Shown in pieces: positions 36,188 to 49,742 of a stretch of DNA of 64,000 bases (positions are counted from its first letter, which is position 1; every line of letters starts with the position of its first letter). Origin of the DNA: Halichondria panicea (lineage: Eukaryota; Porifera; Demospongiae; Suberitida; Halichondriidae). A model generated the notes under the pieces. It was not told where the DNA came from. It ran no database searches and saw nothing but the letters and a program-made list of their open reading frames with translations. Location of the stretch: the NCBI RefSeq assembly GCF_963675165.1, contig NC_087389.1, positions 4,696,620-4,760,619 of the forward strand. The letters run 5' to 3'. A program made the translations under genes and the position numbers.

Positions 36188-39100
36188 ATGGCTACTGACT
36201 GTGCTAGTGCTGAAGCTGGCAGCACGATGCTCTCCATCGAGAAGTCGGAGTTTGAGCGGTTGCAGGTGAGAGGGTTCTCTATAGCTCATGGCTGGTTGCT
36301 TTGGCATGGTTTGCAAGCTTGTGAAGACCCATATCCATTGCATATAGCTCCGATACATAATGAATCCATCTAGTTTGATTCCATTTGTAGGGTATGCTCA
36401 CAGTGGGAGTGGGTTTGTGCGCTGTATTTCTAGAGTTAGTTAGAGTGGACAGTATGAAGTAACTATCTGTTCTTGCAATTTCGTCTAGCCTCGATTCTAG
36501 GCAGCAATACAAAAAGCTGAACCTCTATTAAATACTCGTGTAATAAACAAGCTCTTACATGTAGTCAAATAGCTGCCTCTTAAATATTAAAACCTAGCCA
36601 CAATTCTCCCACCTCTCATTAAGTTAACTCTTACTTGTGCTATCGATATTTTCATTGTCTAATCCTCTCCCTCACACACAGACCCAGCTGATAGACCTGA
36701 GGACTGCCAACTACACTGTCAAAGAGGAGCACTCCAAACTAAAGACAGGTCACTACAGTCAGTGTGTTATTAGTGTTTGTGCAATGAGTGGATGAGGAAT
36801 GTGTTGTAGTCATAGGTCGATGGAGGGTAATACCGTATAGACAGGGATGTGCCCACACTTGTCGGGGTGGTGGTAGGTGGTCAGTGCTAACCACCTCTTA
36901 GGCACCCTAGTTTATCACATGTTAGGCGATAAATAATTGAGATTGAGTATTGAAAATAGCCACCAATTCCCTGAACAGTATAATTATACATGTACAAAGG
37001 GAATATTTTATATATGTGGGAATATTTTTATCTTCTGATCTGTGTGTGTGTGTGTGTAGCTGCTATTGTGTTGCCTAGTGATGGAATGTGTGTGATGAGG
37101 TTGTGGCATGTTCAGCAGCACCATTATTAATAGCACTCATAGTAATGCCCAGCCTGTTTGGTATACATTAACAAGTATTTGTAATCATAGATAGTCATAA
37201 TAAGTGATAATTTACTGAAACCTGGTACTAATAGAATACGCCGTGATCCCGCTAGAAAAACATTTGCAATGTGAAAAGTCGCTAGGATTGGCCGGGGAAA
37301 GCACCAAAAAGTGTGGAAACATGAAATCCGGCGAGAGAATAGCTTCACATGTACATTTTTCGCGAAATGTTTCATTTGATAATAATTATCACCCATATCA
37401 ACTGTACTGTAACTATGCAGAGGTGACCCAGCTGCAGTCTACACTACAGACTCAGACCAGGGAGCTGGAGAAAGCCAACAAGGTACTTACTCATCCATCC
37501 GCTCTCCTAGATATACTGTTCACTGACATTACTGATGATTTCTTTTGTCCCCTCCAGACTATTCAAAGAAGCAAAAAAGCCAGGGTGAGAACATGTGTTT
37601 AATGCAGCACCTTGAAGTGGGTACATTTCTATGGTAACCAGGGAGGACCAAATTCTTTGCATCTTTATTTAGAAATTGCGGTTTTATTTGAAGCTTGAAT
37701 TTGTTCTATCCAGGAGGTGTCTGCTTTGGTTGAGGAGAATGATCGGCTACAGCAGAAGATGGAGGTGAGATAGTGGGTATAGCATTACAAGTATTACTGT
37801 GGGAATAACCTACATGACTATGATAATGAATATACCAAACTAGGACTATTGGCATACATGTAGGGAGCAGTATATCTTCAAGGATATTGTGGTTTCAGTG
37901 GCTTTTGTCCATACATGTACGTACATGTGTAACGGTTTTTTGATCTAGACATGTTGTAACTCTCATGAACTTGAATGTACACGTCTCTTGTTTTCTCACC
38001 CCTACAGACTCAGGAGGAGGACTTTCGACTACAAAACAAGACTCTAATGGACGAGCTGTCACGGGTGAGTGGGTCTAGCTACATGTTGTGTGTAGAATAT
38101 TGACACTGCAGTGAACCGTGTCTATAGCGGTGGCCCTTGGCCCTTGGGCAGACCAACAGTGGCTGTAATAAAGAGATGGCTTGTTAACACATGCAGAGAC
38201 TTAGGGGTCCATTAACCTGCCTGTATTATAGAGGGTGACCTGCTTACATGTCCACAATAGACTGGCTTCACTGTTACAGTACTATTACGTACACGTACAG
38301 TAAGCAGGGTCATGATTATCTACAGGTAATGGATGAGAAAGAACACGCCTCGTCTGAACTAGACGATCTGCGTCAGAGGACAGCAAACAAATTGGGCGGT
38401 GACTCTCCCAAAATGGGTGAGGCTGGAGGTGTGGCCAGTGAGGAGGTGACATACCTGAAGGCTGAGAATTCGGCCTTGCAAAAGTCTATTCAGAGTAAGT
38501 ACAGCTTTCCAAACAATAACTTTTTTACACATAAGCTTTTACAATTTTATTGTGTAAGTGTTTAGTCGTACAGTACAGCCATGTACAGTTGCGCTGGTAT
38601 CAATCGTATCAGGGATTAATTTACCCCGGAATTTCATTTCACAATTTCGTGCATCAGGTACAATCTCAGACAGGGCTATTGTAGGGTGTTTTGATAGCTA
38701 TATACTTTGTGTCTTAGATAAGATAGTGCGTTTTCACAATTAAATAATACATTTTGTTGCCCTTTGAAATATACCTACATATACTAGAATATACTGCCTC
38801 AGCGCGAATGCACCAGGAGCTTAATGTTAATCTCTGCATGTTCTTTGAATTCAGTGATTTATCTGTGTTAACGTATTAAACTGTTGTATTTGCAGCCCTC
38901 CAGGAGAGGTTGACGGACCACACTGACTCGGGAGAGGGGTGAGTGACTGGGGTGTGTGTTGTGGGTGTGGTCATTTTTACTGGAGCTCTCTTTCCCACAG
39001 AAATGGAGAACAATCAGAGGATTCGGGCACTACAGAAAAAGGTATGTTTCATACTCAAGTTATCTGCCCCGAATTTTAATTGGTAGTTATTTTCAATCCT

Positions 39101-39593
39101 CAATCTCACCTGTAGTAAACTAGGTCCAAACCATACGTGTTGTCTCAGGGTGGTTAGTACCAACCAACCACTGACCCAGTGTGAGCACATGCATCCCCCT
39201 GCATACACTGTACACTAATAGGTTCATTTGCTGTTAATGTCAATTACCTAACATTCCTTGTCGTCCAGTGCTTGCCCTCGAGTTGAGACTGGCGACTGAA
39301 GAGGAGGAGAAGAAGTTACTGAGACAGCAACTTGAAGAGTTACAGGTAATCATATCAACTTAATCACAGGGGCTGACTCAATCCCGGGGGTGCTGATCGA
39401 TAATTATATTGAAGCTAAGATTCTTGTTTTAACTGTCTGTGTTGTAGGTCAGTGTACGCAAGCAGCAGGCGGAGCTTCAGTCAGAGCTGGACAAGGTGAG
39501 TGGGCGTTGGTGTCTCGTAGTGTTCATGCATGGTTACTGTTTCGTTCATTTGCTTCTAGTGGATGGATAAAGCAAAGAAGAAACAGGACAGGT

Positions 39594-39674
<81 letters not shown>

Positions 39675-42600
39675 TGTCGTGCGTGTATTGTGTGTGTGTG
39701 TGGGGGTAGGCTCGATTCCAGGCCGCAATGAATGGGAAAAAAACCACCATACAAAATGCCTGGAATCGAGGCTAGGGAAGGGTGTTTAGTAGAACCACGA
39801 ATCAAACAGTATTAACAATACATAACTGTTGTATCAATTAACTTGCCTGTCAACTGAACGCATGTTCTTGTTTGCACTGTGTGTCTAACATTCCTGTAGT
39901 GCATGTAACTTATAAATTCTCGTACAATTGTAAGAGTTGTGTACAGTGTAGCCACAATGCCTCCTCCCCCTCTCAGTTTGGTTCAGCTCCAGGAGGAGAA
40001 AGAGAAACACTTCCAAGAGAGTAGGTCATCGTTTGAGGAAATGGTGCGCTCTAAGGACCACCAGATCGGAGGGTTGCAGTCCAAACTGGAGGCACTAAAG
40101 AACGACCTCAACTCTAGGAAAGAGGTGTGTGTTGATTGGTTGGAGTAAGACACGCTGCTACCCTTGCATTAATTTTTAAACACAGAATTTTAAAACACAG
40201 TTTGCAAATGTTCCATAATCCTTACTACCTTAAATTTTTTATATGTCCTTATAGCGCCACATTTTTGAGTAAGTATATATTTCGCGGATTGCTCAACATG
40301 AATGTTTCTTTCATGGATATATCCTCTTTGCACTACCGAAGTGTACAATAATTCCAAATTTCGAGGTATGTAATTTTCGAGGTTTAGGTCAATCCGCGAA
40401 AACTGCAAAAATGATATGTATTGGCACTTTTATGGGTTGCAATAATTCATTCGAGTTATTTGGTCTCCTGATGCAGATATCTACGGCTGGACAGGAGATA
40501 GCCAAGCAGCTGGAGTCTCTAAGGTACACAGTGTAAATTGCCTCGAGCTATTTGTGTGCTGGTCACAAGAGTGTGCATGTGTTGTGTTTTTGCTTAGCTA
40601 TAATTATGATGAGCTAATGAGCAGTGTTTCGCAATTTATGTTCAGCACTGAGAGAGAGGAGCTCAGTCTGAGATGCTCCACTCTGATAATGGTACGTACA
40701 CACTAATAGTACCATTAATTTTTATATTTAAATTAGAACCTTAACGTGCACATATACTTGTTCCACCCACCCACCCACCACACCCACTCACCACGCACAT
40801 ACACTTGCTCCACCCACCACACACACAGGACAAGGAGTCTCTGGTTGGAGAGCAGTCACGGATGGTTGCACTCACAGATGAGTTGGGTAAAGAGCTACAG
40901 CAGGCCAGACTGGAGGCAACAGAAGAGAAGAAGAGAAGTCAGAACCTTATTACTGAACTAGAGGTAAATTGAATGGCCATAACTTTAGTTTGGAATATCC
41001 AACTTCAAAGGCACATGTAAAACATGTGTTCTGTAGTTCTAAGAGAAATCTATCACATGAGGTATTTATTTCAGAGTTCATTCCGGCCCCAAAATCGATA
41101 ACTAAGGCCCAGGTCCATTAGGCAAAAATGGGCCTGATTGAGATTATTGCATGATGTGATTGGGCATGATTATAGAGAGCTTAAGAATGGGTGTTTTACG
41201 CGTACAATTGAAATTGAACTAAAGCATGACCAATCAAAGTATTACAGAATCACTTTGCCACCATTGTGTGCCCCTCCCCCCTCCAGGAGGCCAAGTTGTC
41301 TCAAGAGCAGCTGGCTGACCAGGTGGTTAAAACAAGTGAAGAGAAACACAAGCTGCAGCAGGAGGTAGACTCTCTGCAGAAGGTGAGGACGAGAGAGTGC
41401 TATTTTGAGGGTACTGCATGCTTCAGATAGAAGGGCCCTCGGCTGGAGGTAGTATTTACACTGTTGCAAGATTTTGAATGTACTGAGTGTGAGTGACAAA
41501 ATAACTGTGGAACTTTTTGTGTGATACGTTTGACTCTTATACTGAAAATGTGAATGTTTGGCTGGAATTAGTCTGTGGGATACATGCATGTACAAGTTTT
41601 TTGTTAGTTTCAGTGTTTTGATTCATTAACTGAGAGGTTTAAACAGTCCCGCTCGTTTGTCGTCTAGCTTGCTGAGAAGCGTAAGAACCTGCTCGACGAG
41701 ATGTCCATCAAGGGCCAACTCTCCTCCACAGAACAGCAGAAGAAGTTGGACGAGCTGGAGCAGGAGCATAGCGTAAGGGGGCGGGGTTATTGTTGTGGGC
41801 TGGGTGAGTAAATTGTTTCACTTTCACTACTGCAGGACCAGATCTCTAAACTGGAGTCAATGCTGCAACAGGAAAAGGTAATAATCATTTGATAGATCAG
41901 AGATCAACCCTATGAGCAGGCCACCCTCTTATAATACAGCCAGGTTGTGCCCCGTAGTCTCTATAGCATGTGTTGGACCTGTGTTAGCAGGACATCTCTT
42001 TATTACAGCCACACAGTTTGTCTGCCCAAGGGGTAACCTAAAAAAAACAACTTCACTGCACCACTGCGACCCACACACACACACACACATCCCCACACTC
42101 CACGTACCCAGTCGTACCTGCATACCCTCTCTGAAGCCAACGAGGAGCTGCCTAGTCTGAGAGAGCAAGCCGTCACTCTCGGGGAGAGGGTGGGGGAACT
42201 TGAGGTCCAGGTGACGGGACTCACGGAGGATCTAGAGGGGGAAAGAGAGGAACATGCTCGCAGGGTGGAGGAGCTGACCAATGAGAATGAGGAGACGATC
42301 AAGGTGGGGCTGGGGTGTACAATCGCAAATTATTCAATAGTTTATTGTTAGATTTCAGATTGTATTTAACTAACACATAAATGCATTATTTAACCACCAA
42401 CGATTATTCCCCCCCCTCAGGGTCTGAGTGATGAGTTGGAGGCAGGTAAAGAGGAGTTGAGTGTGTCCGCTGAGAGAGTACGAGAGCTTGAGATGGAGGT
42501 GGAGGATAAACAGGCAGGGGTCAAAATAGTTGAGAAAAAGTCAATGGCCTTGGTGAGTTGCTGTACATGTGTAGTAATCATCAATTATGCTATGGCAGTA

Positions 42601-45600
42601 TGCTTTGGTTATATTGCAGTAAGAGGCCACGCACGGGTATAGTAGTCGTTTGGTTTGTGTGACATCTGAGTCTGCTCACCTGGATGCCATAGCACTGCGT
42701 TTACAGCACGGATGCCTCCACAACAAGTTGTTAATAGTGGTAGATTTTGATGTTAAAGCTTCGTTATCAAATAAAAGCGAGCAAAAGCTAAGAAATTTGA
42801 ACTTGTACGTTGGTGCATAGCTAGCTACACATGTAGCTACGCCCTTTATTCGAGGCACAACATGTACATATATTTGCAGCTGCAGTGATCCTGTACCCTA
42901 TTCCTGAACAATGGAAAAGGGTCACTAAAGTAGAAAGCTAGAATTATGATTGGAGTTGTTGTTTCTTTGCTTACGAGTACATACCAGGAACCATATTTCT
43001 AAGACTCTAAGTCTTCTTTGTTGACTTTGCTGTGATCCTAGTCCACAATGCATGTCTCATACATACATCTCAAAATGTCAGTGTGTCTCTAACTAACTCC
43101 TGTTACTTGCTGCTTAGCCAGCATTCACTATTTATATCTTATAATTATTATATTTTAGATCTTTATTATTCATGTCAACAGCCGAGGGTTAGCACTTCAG
43201 TGCTCTATTTACATGCATGGCCAGTCTGATACACTGTATACAAGATATTGGTACACCGTTCCCTTTGATCTTAGGTGTCAAATTGCCACAAGGCGGCAGG
43301 TCCACTTGTAGCATGTTTTTAATGCTATAGCCTACAGAGTCATTGTTTTGTTGGAGGGTGGCAGGCTAGGGGAAGTAAGTACAAATAATATACAGTGTGA
43401 TAAAAGGCTGTAAGGGTGTGTTTGAGTGGCTAGGGAGGTAGTACAACTGTAGACAGTCTGACAATAATGTGTGAGTGTGTTCTTTGTGTCCCCTCCAGCT
43501 CTGTGTGTGTTTGAGTGGCTAGGTAGGGAGTAGATAGTCTGACAATAATGTGTGAGTGTGTTCTTTGTGTCCCCTCCAGCTCTGTGTGTGTTTGAGTGGC
43601 TAGGTAGGGAGTAGATAGTCTGACAATAATGTGTGAGTGTGTTCTTTGTGTCCCCTCCAGCTCAAAGACTTGAAGCAACAGTTGAAACAGATGCAGAAGA
43701 GAGAGGAGAGACTACAGGAGCAGCTGAACCAACTCAAGGGAGGAGTGTGTGAGTCACTCCCTGTTACCATAGCTCCTGCCTGCAATAGAAAATGAATCTC
43801 ATAACCTTGTTGGTCCCCCTCTACCTAATTATAATTTGCATTTAAAATCTTGTTTACCCGTTTTTTACAGCTCTGGACTACACCTCCATGCCTTCACACG
43901 AGTCAATTGCTGACTCAGCGTCTAAACACAGCAGGTACAGTACACGAACTATCATTACTTACGTGCGTACATGTAGTTGTATCTGTGCAATGAAACTCTG
44001 TCACCTTTGGGGCAGACCAACAGTGGCTGTAATAAAGAGGTGGCCTGCTAACACATGTCCAAACACATGCTGTGGAGGCTTTGCGGCCCATGTATTATAG
44101 AGGATGGCCTGCTAACACAGGTCTAAGTACATGCTATGGAGACTTTCTAGATCGAGGGTGACCTTCTTACAGGCTGACTTTACTTACTGAAATGAACATT
44201 GCTAATGTCCTATGTATTGTTTTGCTCCTCTAGGGACAGTAGTCTGTCGTCGATGCGAGGTATTCGTGAGGGAGGGGCTGAAGGTCTCAATAGCCCACTG
44301 TCTGGGTTGTCAGGCGCCTCTTTGGTGAGTGGGTGTTGTCTCTAGTTATCACAACTTAGATGGTATTGTTTTGAGTTATCACAACTTGTGGTTGAGGGTA
44401 TTATTACAGAACGGAAATTGTGTGAAATCAAGTATAATTATTGTGGTTGCGTAGGGTTTCTTGTGAAGCCCTAAAAACCTCACTCACAATAATGTGAATG
44501 TGAGGAATGCAATGCCTTAGGTGAATTAACAAAAAGCACAGAGACAAAAGTTTGGCATACAGTCATCACCTCACTGTCTCCCTGATACACTGTATACTGT
44601 ATACACATGTTAGTGGTGCAGCTATAATGTTGTTTATGCATGTGAAGTGTTTACAGTATTTCCTTCCTACAGTTGAGTGGACAAGTCTCTGTGAATGAGG
44701 AGACTACAGAACTACTGGGGAGGGTAGCCGAGCTACAAGAGGACAAGTGGGCACTGGAAGCAAGGGTTTGTCAATGATAGCTTTGTGGACCCCTTACCAT
44801 ATACACATAGTACAGCAACACTCTTACTCTGCCAGTCGTGATTTTGACATAATTATTATTATGATTGTAGGTTTCACATTTGGAGAATACTGGATCTGCT
44901 TTGGCTGAGGATGTTATTCAGAAATCAGAGATTATCAAATCTTACTTCATGGCTAACAAAGCTGGTGAGATGAGTATTGTGCTTGTATGGCACTATTGTT
45001 TGTGTGAGGTGAATTTATCTGTAGACTATTGGAGTGCTGTGGCTTCATTAATGGCTTCGTTAATCTGCAATTAGCTATGTATACTGTAAGTACAAATTCC
45101 CATCCGTTTTACACATACAGGTACATGTGCATGTAGTACATGTGCCTAACTTATGTTACCTCTCCACTTGACCCCCCAACACCCACCCACATACCACACA
45201 CACACATAGATCACTCGCCGGTGGTCCCCAAGCGTTCCCCGACTGATAAGATGTCCCCTATGCGACTGGTGAACTGGGCCAAGGGGGGCGGGGCTAAGGG
45301 TGACGAGGTTCTTGCTGAGATCAACAGGAAGATGCAAAGAGCACTAGAGGAAGCTCTTATGAAGAATATTCACCTGCACGAGGTGAGTACTGTGTGGGTG
45401 TGTGCTTTAGCTTACGCTTGTTGAGAGGGTTGTACATTCAGTTCGTGCAATTATAACCCATCAGCCTGGAAAGATTCTGTAAAGGTGGTGTACTGTTCAT
45501 GTAAAAGCTTCATGTTATACATGTAGATTACGCTTGTGTAGCTCTCTGTCAGTATAATTATTATGTACAAGCATTTCTGTCAAAATGTTGACAGTCTGAA

Positions 45601-45899
45601 TTTCATACAGTGTGTAATATACCAACAACCCATAGACATTTGCCCCACAGTCTTGCATTTCCAAGCTCTCTCTCTCAACACAATCATATGCATGCATACA
45701 TTGTACTATAATAGCTACCCATGCAATTAATAATGTGTACCCCCTGTGATGATATGCCCCCCCCCCCCTCCAGAATATTGAGATGCTAACGACTGAATTG
45801 GAGAAACAGCCTTCACAAAGAGTCAAGACGAAGGTGGCATCTAGCGGGGAAGACTCTGAACTAGAAACTGTTCCAAAAACAAACAATGAACAAACATAG
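36188..45899 (+). CDS. GRIPAP1: GRIP1-associated protein 1 / GRASP-1, long coiled-coil endosomal protein
   Basis: I read 28 exons: 36188-36265, 36682-36748, 37421-37482, 37558-37584, 37714-37764, 38008-38064, 38326-38494, 38896-38938, 39001-39041, 39269-39345, 39448-39495, 39560-39591, 39977-40124, 40477-40523, 40646-40691, 40829-40963, 41287-41382, 41668-41772, 41836-41877, 42112-42303, 42421-42552, 43661-43748, 43871-43934, 44234-44324, 44673-44765, 44871-44964, 45210-45382, 45774-45899. They total 2424 bases, 807 aa, close to the human length of about 841. The protein is almost entirely heptad-rich coiled coil. The C-terminal block identifies it: LQEDKWALEARVSHLE, AEDVIQKSEIIKSYFM, then EINRKMQRALEEALMKNIHL, the conserved GRASP-1 tail. 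In mammals this protein acts with Rab4 and syntaxin in recycling-endosome traffic. Exon 2 has a weak donor (GTCACT). The tail is only about 140 bp from the 3' end of the convergent NLR gene. Confidence 0.88.
38105..38265. repeat. Intronic repeat, first copy
   Basis: Shares CAGACCAACAGTGGCTGTAA then TAAAGAG with 43985-44190, followed in both by ACACATG and TATTATAGAGG motifs. Both copies are in introns of GRIPAP1, and a weaker relative lies near 41915-41960. No coding capacity. Confidence 0.55.
39594..39703. repeat. GT / GCGT microsatellite at a GRIPAP1 splice donor
   Basis: A GT run followed by about a dozen GCGT units begins within a few bases of the donor GTACGT of exon 12. Long cysteine/valine or histidine/threonine open frames here arise only from the repeat. 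Confidence 0.9.
39709..39776. repeat. 68-bp TAGCCTCGAT-family hairpin
   Basis: CTCGATTCCAGGC at the left faces GCCTGGAATCGAGGCTAG at the right around a short loop. It lies in an intron of GRIPAP1, next to the microsatellite. Confidence 0.6.
43418..43661. repeat. Triplicated 81-bp unit carrying a splice acceptor
   Basis: Three tandem copies each end in TTCTTTGTGTCCCCTCCAG, with the AG at 43497-43498, 43578-43579 and 43659-43660. The period is 81 bp. The last AG is the acceptor of GRIPAP1 exon 22. Use of the second copy would keep the reading frame length but meets an in-frame TAG after CTCTGTGTGTGTTTGAGTGG, so it would truncate the protein. Confidence 0.8.
43985..44190. repeat. Intronic repeat, second copy
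   Basis: Diverged counterpart of 38105-38265, with an additional partial internal repetition (GGCCTGCTAACACA twice). It lies in the intron between GRIPAP1 exons 23 and 24. Confidence 0.5.
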
Positions 45900-46039
45900 G
45901 ATCTCAGTACAACTTCTGTTTTATATAATTATGTCATGTTTTCATATCTAGTTGCATAAACGATAAAAAAGTTCGTGATACAAAAGAACATTTACTACTA
46001 TATAATTATAATGAACGTTAAGTCACAATCAAGCTATAA

Positions 46040-49000
46040 CTAGTACATGCAGTACTTTCTCCTAATAGCTGATGACAAGTCTCCATAATCAATGTCATGG
46101 AGAGCGTCGGCAATATTGCTCCAAGTTATTCCTCGACTCTTGTGGTTTTTGGCAATGAACTGGAACAGGGCAATCTTTTGACCTTCGGTATCTGAGAGAT
46201 TTAATGTGAACTGTAATCCAATGCTTTTACAATCCATATATGTTGTTTGATTTACCGAACGGATGGTCTTGCTGGATGACCTCCAGTCGGTATTGGGGAA
46301 TGTCCAAATTGACCCCAAACTGTATTGGTTTTGTGAGTGTCTTGAGCTCCTTGTCCAGAATATTAATAGTCAACTCTGGAGGGACTGATGGATGGGAGAG
46401 GGAGATTAGTATACTATAATGTACTTGCAATGAGTGTGCGTATAATTATAATTATAGCGTTAGAGTAAAAAGTATTAGTGGCAGGTGCTCTACCTGAACT
46501 GACTTGAGTTGTTTTTGTTGGTAAACTTGGGAGGGATGGTTCATCTTTACTAGAGTAAGCAACTGATACAACAGAATCTGTATATATAATATGCATGTGT
46601 TTGTTATGTGAGGGTCCATGCCGGCCAGGTGTAAGAGATTTGAAAAGCTAGTTTCATCTTTATAGTTTCAGCTATGTATCCAAGGCTTAGAAAGATATTA
46701 TACTCAAGCGGTTATACTTCACCTGTTTCCTCTCGCTCCGTAATTATTTGGGTAGACTGTACGGTAGGACAGGTAGGCTCATCGTTGGGTGGTTCTATAG
46801 CTTGAGGAGAATTCTGGTTATGGGCACGAAGGTCTGGAAAGAAGATCACATAACTGGCAACATTACTCTCAGTGTCCAGTGCATTGTCTGTTTGGTTGAG
46901 CTGCAATAAGATCAGATTAAAATCAAATGTTCACATAAAAATAATGTGCTACATGCATGCACTCACGTCAAATAGTTCAGCTATCTCTGATAGTAGCGCA
47001 TCCCAAAGTTCATAAAAAATAGGAGTCATCTATATAGATTAAAATGATAGTGTCTATACGCCCATAATTAGATAAAGAGACTTATACCTGTGGAGGTAAA
47101 GATGTTCTCTCCCATTCATTCAACACTGCGGTTCTACGTGATTCATCTATGACCTGCAAAGTATAAAGTAATGATAATAATGAACCACAACAAAGTATAA
47201 GTACCTTCAACTGATTGTTGCACATAAGTATCAACTCCTCGCTCACAGGATTACCACCGAGAGCAACGGTATCATCCTCATCATCACTCTCGACGTTGAG
47301 GTTTTTCAGTCTAGGGAACAGCTCTGGTAAACACTCAGTGAGAGCTATCACTCCTCCATCATCAATGCAGTTGTTTATGAGGAGTAACAACTTTAAATTT
47401 CTACATGTCACATTGGCAGACTTGAGATGTTGGATAAGCATTATGATGTCGGTAGAGGTGAGAGAACAGTCAGAGCAGCTAAGGCCTTCCAGTGATTGAA
47501 ATGCTTGAAGAATCTTTGCCAGTAAGAGAGTTCCAGCAGCTCCACTGAAATTGCAGTTAGTTAAAGCCATCACTGTTAAACTGTTTGGGTGAATATCCAG
47601 CATCTCACAGGTGACTGTGTATTGAGACTCTGAAGTGGTGAGATGGGTAGCTGATAAATCTATGTAAGTCAATCCTAACGGAATGTTCTCTATAACGACA
47701 CATAATCCAGGTAAACCAAGATTATTCTTAGAGAGTGATAATTCTACCAGATCAGGACAGTGAGGGGCAATCGACTGTAAGAGGGTGGTCAGTAGAGCTC
47801 CATTGACGTCAGCATCGTCAGTGAGGGTGTTGGTGAGCTGCAGTACTTTCAGGTTGAAAAGAATACCAGACTGTACAGCTGTCTCTAATGACTGTATGCC
47901 AGACACTCCAAGAGGGTTCTCGGATAAGTCCAGTTCTGTGAGGTTGGTACAAGAAGTGTGCGTGAATGAAGACATCACGTTAGTCAAGTTGTTTTTCGGC
48001 AAAGAGATTTCATTTAAAGCAGTAAAGGCAGTTGAAGCTCTCTTGAATAGATCAGCAACACCTTTGTCAGTCAACTTAGTCTGCTGTAGGGATAATTTTT
48101 GGACTTCTAGTTTACCATTCGCATTCGAAAGTATGTCAGTTAGTTCCTTCAACAGCTTATCATTGATTGCACAATCGAATATGTTGATATCCATAACACA
48201 CCTCTGTGTAGTATGACGAAGAACATAGAATCTAGCTATAAAGTCGAAGGGAGTGCTGACAGTGTTTAATAGATGTTGTCCATGCATTACACAAACTTTT
48301 GTTGAGAAGCCAGGGTTTAAAGCTTCGAAAGCCACATCAAATAAAGTCATAAAACTAAACTCCTTACTAGCCACCAGCATTAAACCATCACTCAAACTGA
48401 TCATCTTATCACTACAACTACCATTGTGTTTACTAGCAAGACCAAACATAAATCTCCACACCATTTTGAACCCGTATCTCCTAGAATTAGCCTTAACAAC
48501 CTTCAGTTTCTCTTTATTGGGTAGAGTAGCAAGATGGAGGGCAGCCAAGAACTCTTGGATGGTCAGGTGAGCAAAGTGAAAAGACAGGCCATGACCAACA
48601 GGTAGAAGTGATCGTGCAGACTGCAACAGACCAAAGCACTGCAACTTGTCACCAACGTTGGGTAATCGAGAGGACAATTCGTCTTCTGAGAAAACCAGCT
48701 GATCTAGTAATAAGCACTCATAGGCAAACTCACAAATCAACCAAAATGTATCTTGTAGATTGTTGGGAATCTTGTCAAACCTGTTGAGGCCAATTGGACA
48801 ATCAGGGAACTTCTTTTTGATGTTGCGAAGGATAATACTAAGAATAATTTGAGTGTACAGCTCAGTTAGTGTACGAGGAAGTTCTTGGTCTAAAGTGTGC
48901 CACAAGTTACAAACAATGGCACAATTGAGGGGCACAGAACACACACTCTGAATGACTGGGTTGTTTTCAAGCTGCTCGATAAGAGAAGAAGCTTTCTCTG

Positions 49001-49742
49001 GGAATTGCTCAAACTCAGATTCTATGTACTGCTTGATATTTTCTTTATTAAAACCGACTACCTCAACCAAATGGGTCACAGAAGGAAGGTTGTGAAGATT
49101 AGCTGAAGCAGAAGGTCGTGATGTGAGGAGAACAACAGCTGAAGGAAGAAGACGTCCAAACAAAAGTTTGTATAAAACAGACTCTTTGGAACGGTTGGCT
49201 TCACTGAGCTCGTCCCATCCATCAGCTATGATCAGCACTCCCTTTCCTCTTGTCCTCTTTAGGTGTCGAGCAACAGACTCACAGATAGTCTCATCGGGGT
49301 GATGAAGGGCCAGGATGTCAGGAAGAGAAGAAGCCGAGCTGACTAACTGATCTCTTAGCGGAAGCAACAGAACACAGTCGAATTGTGCCAGGATCTTTCC
49401 CTCTGCCCACCCTTCTGCAAGCATGGTGCACAGTGTGGTTTTACCGATCCCAGCATGGCCTTCAACAATGAGCTTCTTGACTGGCTTCTTGCCTTTTTCG
49501 ACTTTGAATAAGCTACCAAGGAGGATTGGACTGCGTTTGATACGTTTGACCTTATCATCAGGTGCACCATATTGTGGCAAGCCAGCTCTATATCCGGCTT
49601 TCTTTTCTGCTTCCACTAACTGCAAGTTAATCAGCCTCTCTCCAGAAACTGGTGGCCATTTTTCCTCCATGTTTAATTGTCTCTCTCTGTAAGCCTCTCT
49701 AATACCTTCAACAAACTCGCTCAACGCTTCTTGTGCTTCCAT
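46040..49742 (-). CDS. NACHT-LRR protein with C-terminal death-fold domain, NLR copy 1, intact
   Basis: Predicted exons, in transcript order: 49742-47205, 47153-47088, 47029-46967, 46900-46723, 46577-46494, 46384-46256 and 46191-46040. They total 3210 bases, 1069 aa. After about 90 residues with no recognised effector domain comes a NACHT NTPase: Walker A GHAGIGKTT at 95-103, Walker B VLIIADGWDEL at 169-179, and VVLLTSRPSAS. A helical region follows (NNPVIQSVCSVPLNCAIVC; FHFAHLTIQEFLAALHLA). Ribonuclease-inhibitor-type leucine-rich repeats occupy about 540-835 (LTELDLSENPLGVSGIQSLE). Exons 4-5 encode a Pro/Ser/Thr-rich linker. Exons 6-7 encode a death-like fold (FGVNLDIPQYRLEVIQQ; ITWSNIADALHDI). 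NLRs are cytosolic sensors; the ligand is unknown. The ATG chosen is the first in frame; an upstream coding exon cannot be excluded. Confidence 0.88.

Noticed and set aside
39524-39805. Overlapping frames with Arg/Ala/Cys or Thr/His repeats inside GRIPAP1
   Set aside because: Produced by the GT/GCGT microsatellite and flanking intron; exon 12 ends at 39591.
43430-43661. Possible CRISPR-like array because of regular repeats
   Set aside because: Only three directly tandem 81-bp units with no unique spacers, in an intron of a eukaryotic gene.
43430-43678. Repetitive minus-strand frame with three identical 27-residue units
   Set aside because: Reflects the 81-bp tandem repeat at the exon 22 acceptor of GRIPAP1 on the other strand; no start context or domain.
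47215-49692. Plus-strand frames of up to 143 codons opposite NLR copy 1
   Set aside because: Antisense shadows of the NACHT-LRR exon; the sense frame carries Walker A, Walker B and LRR motifs. The same holds for 52840-55218.
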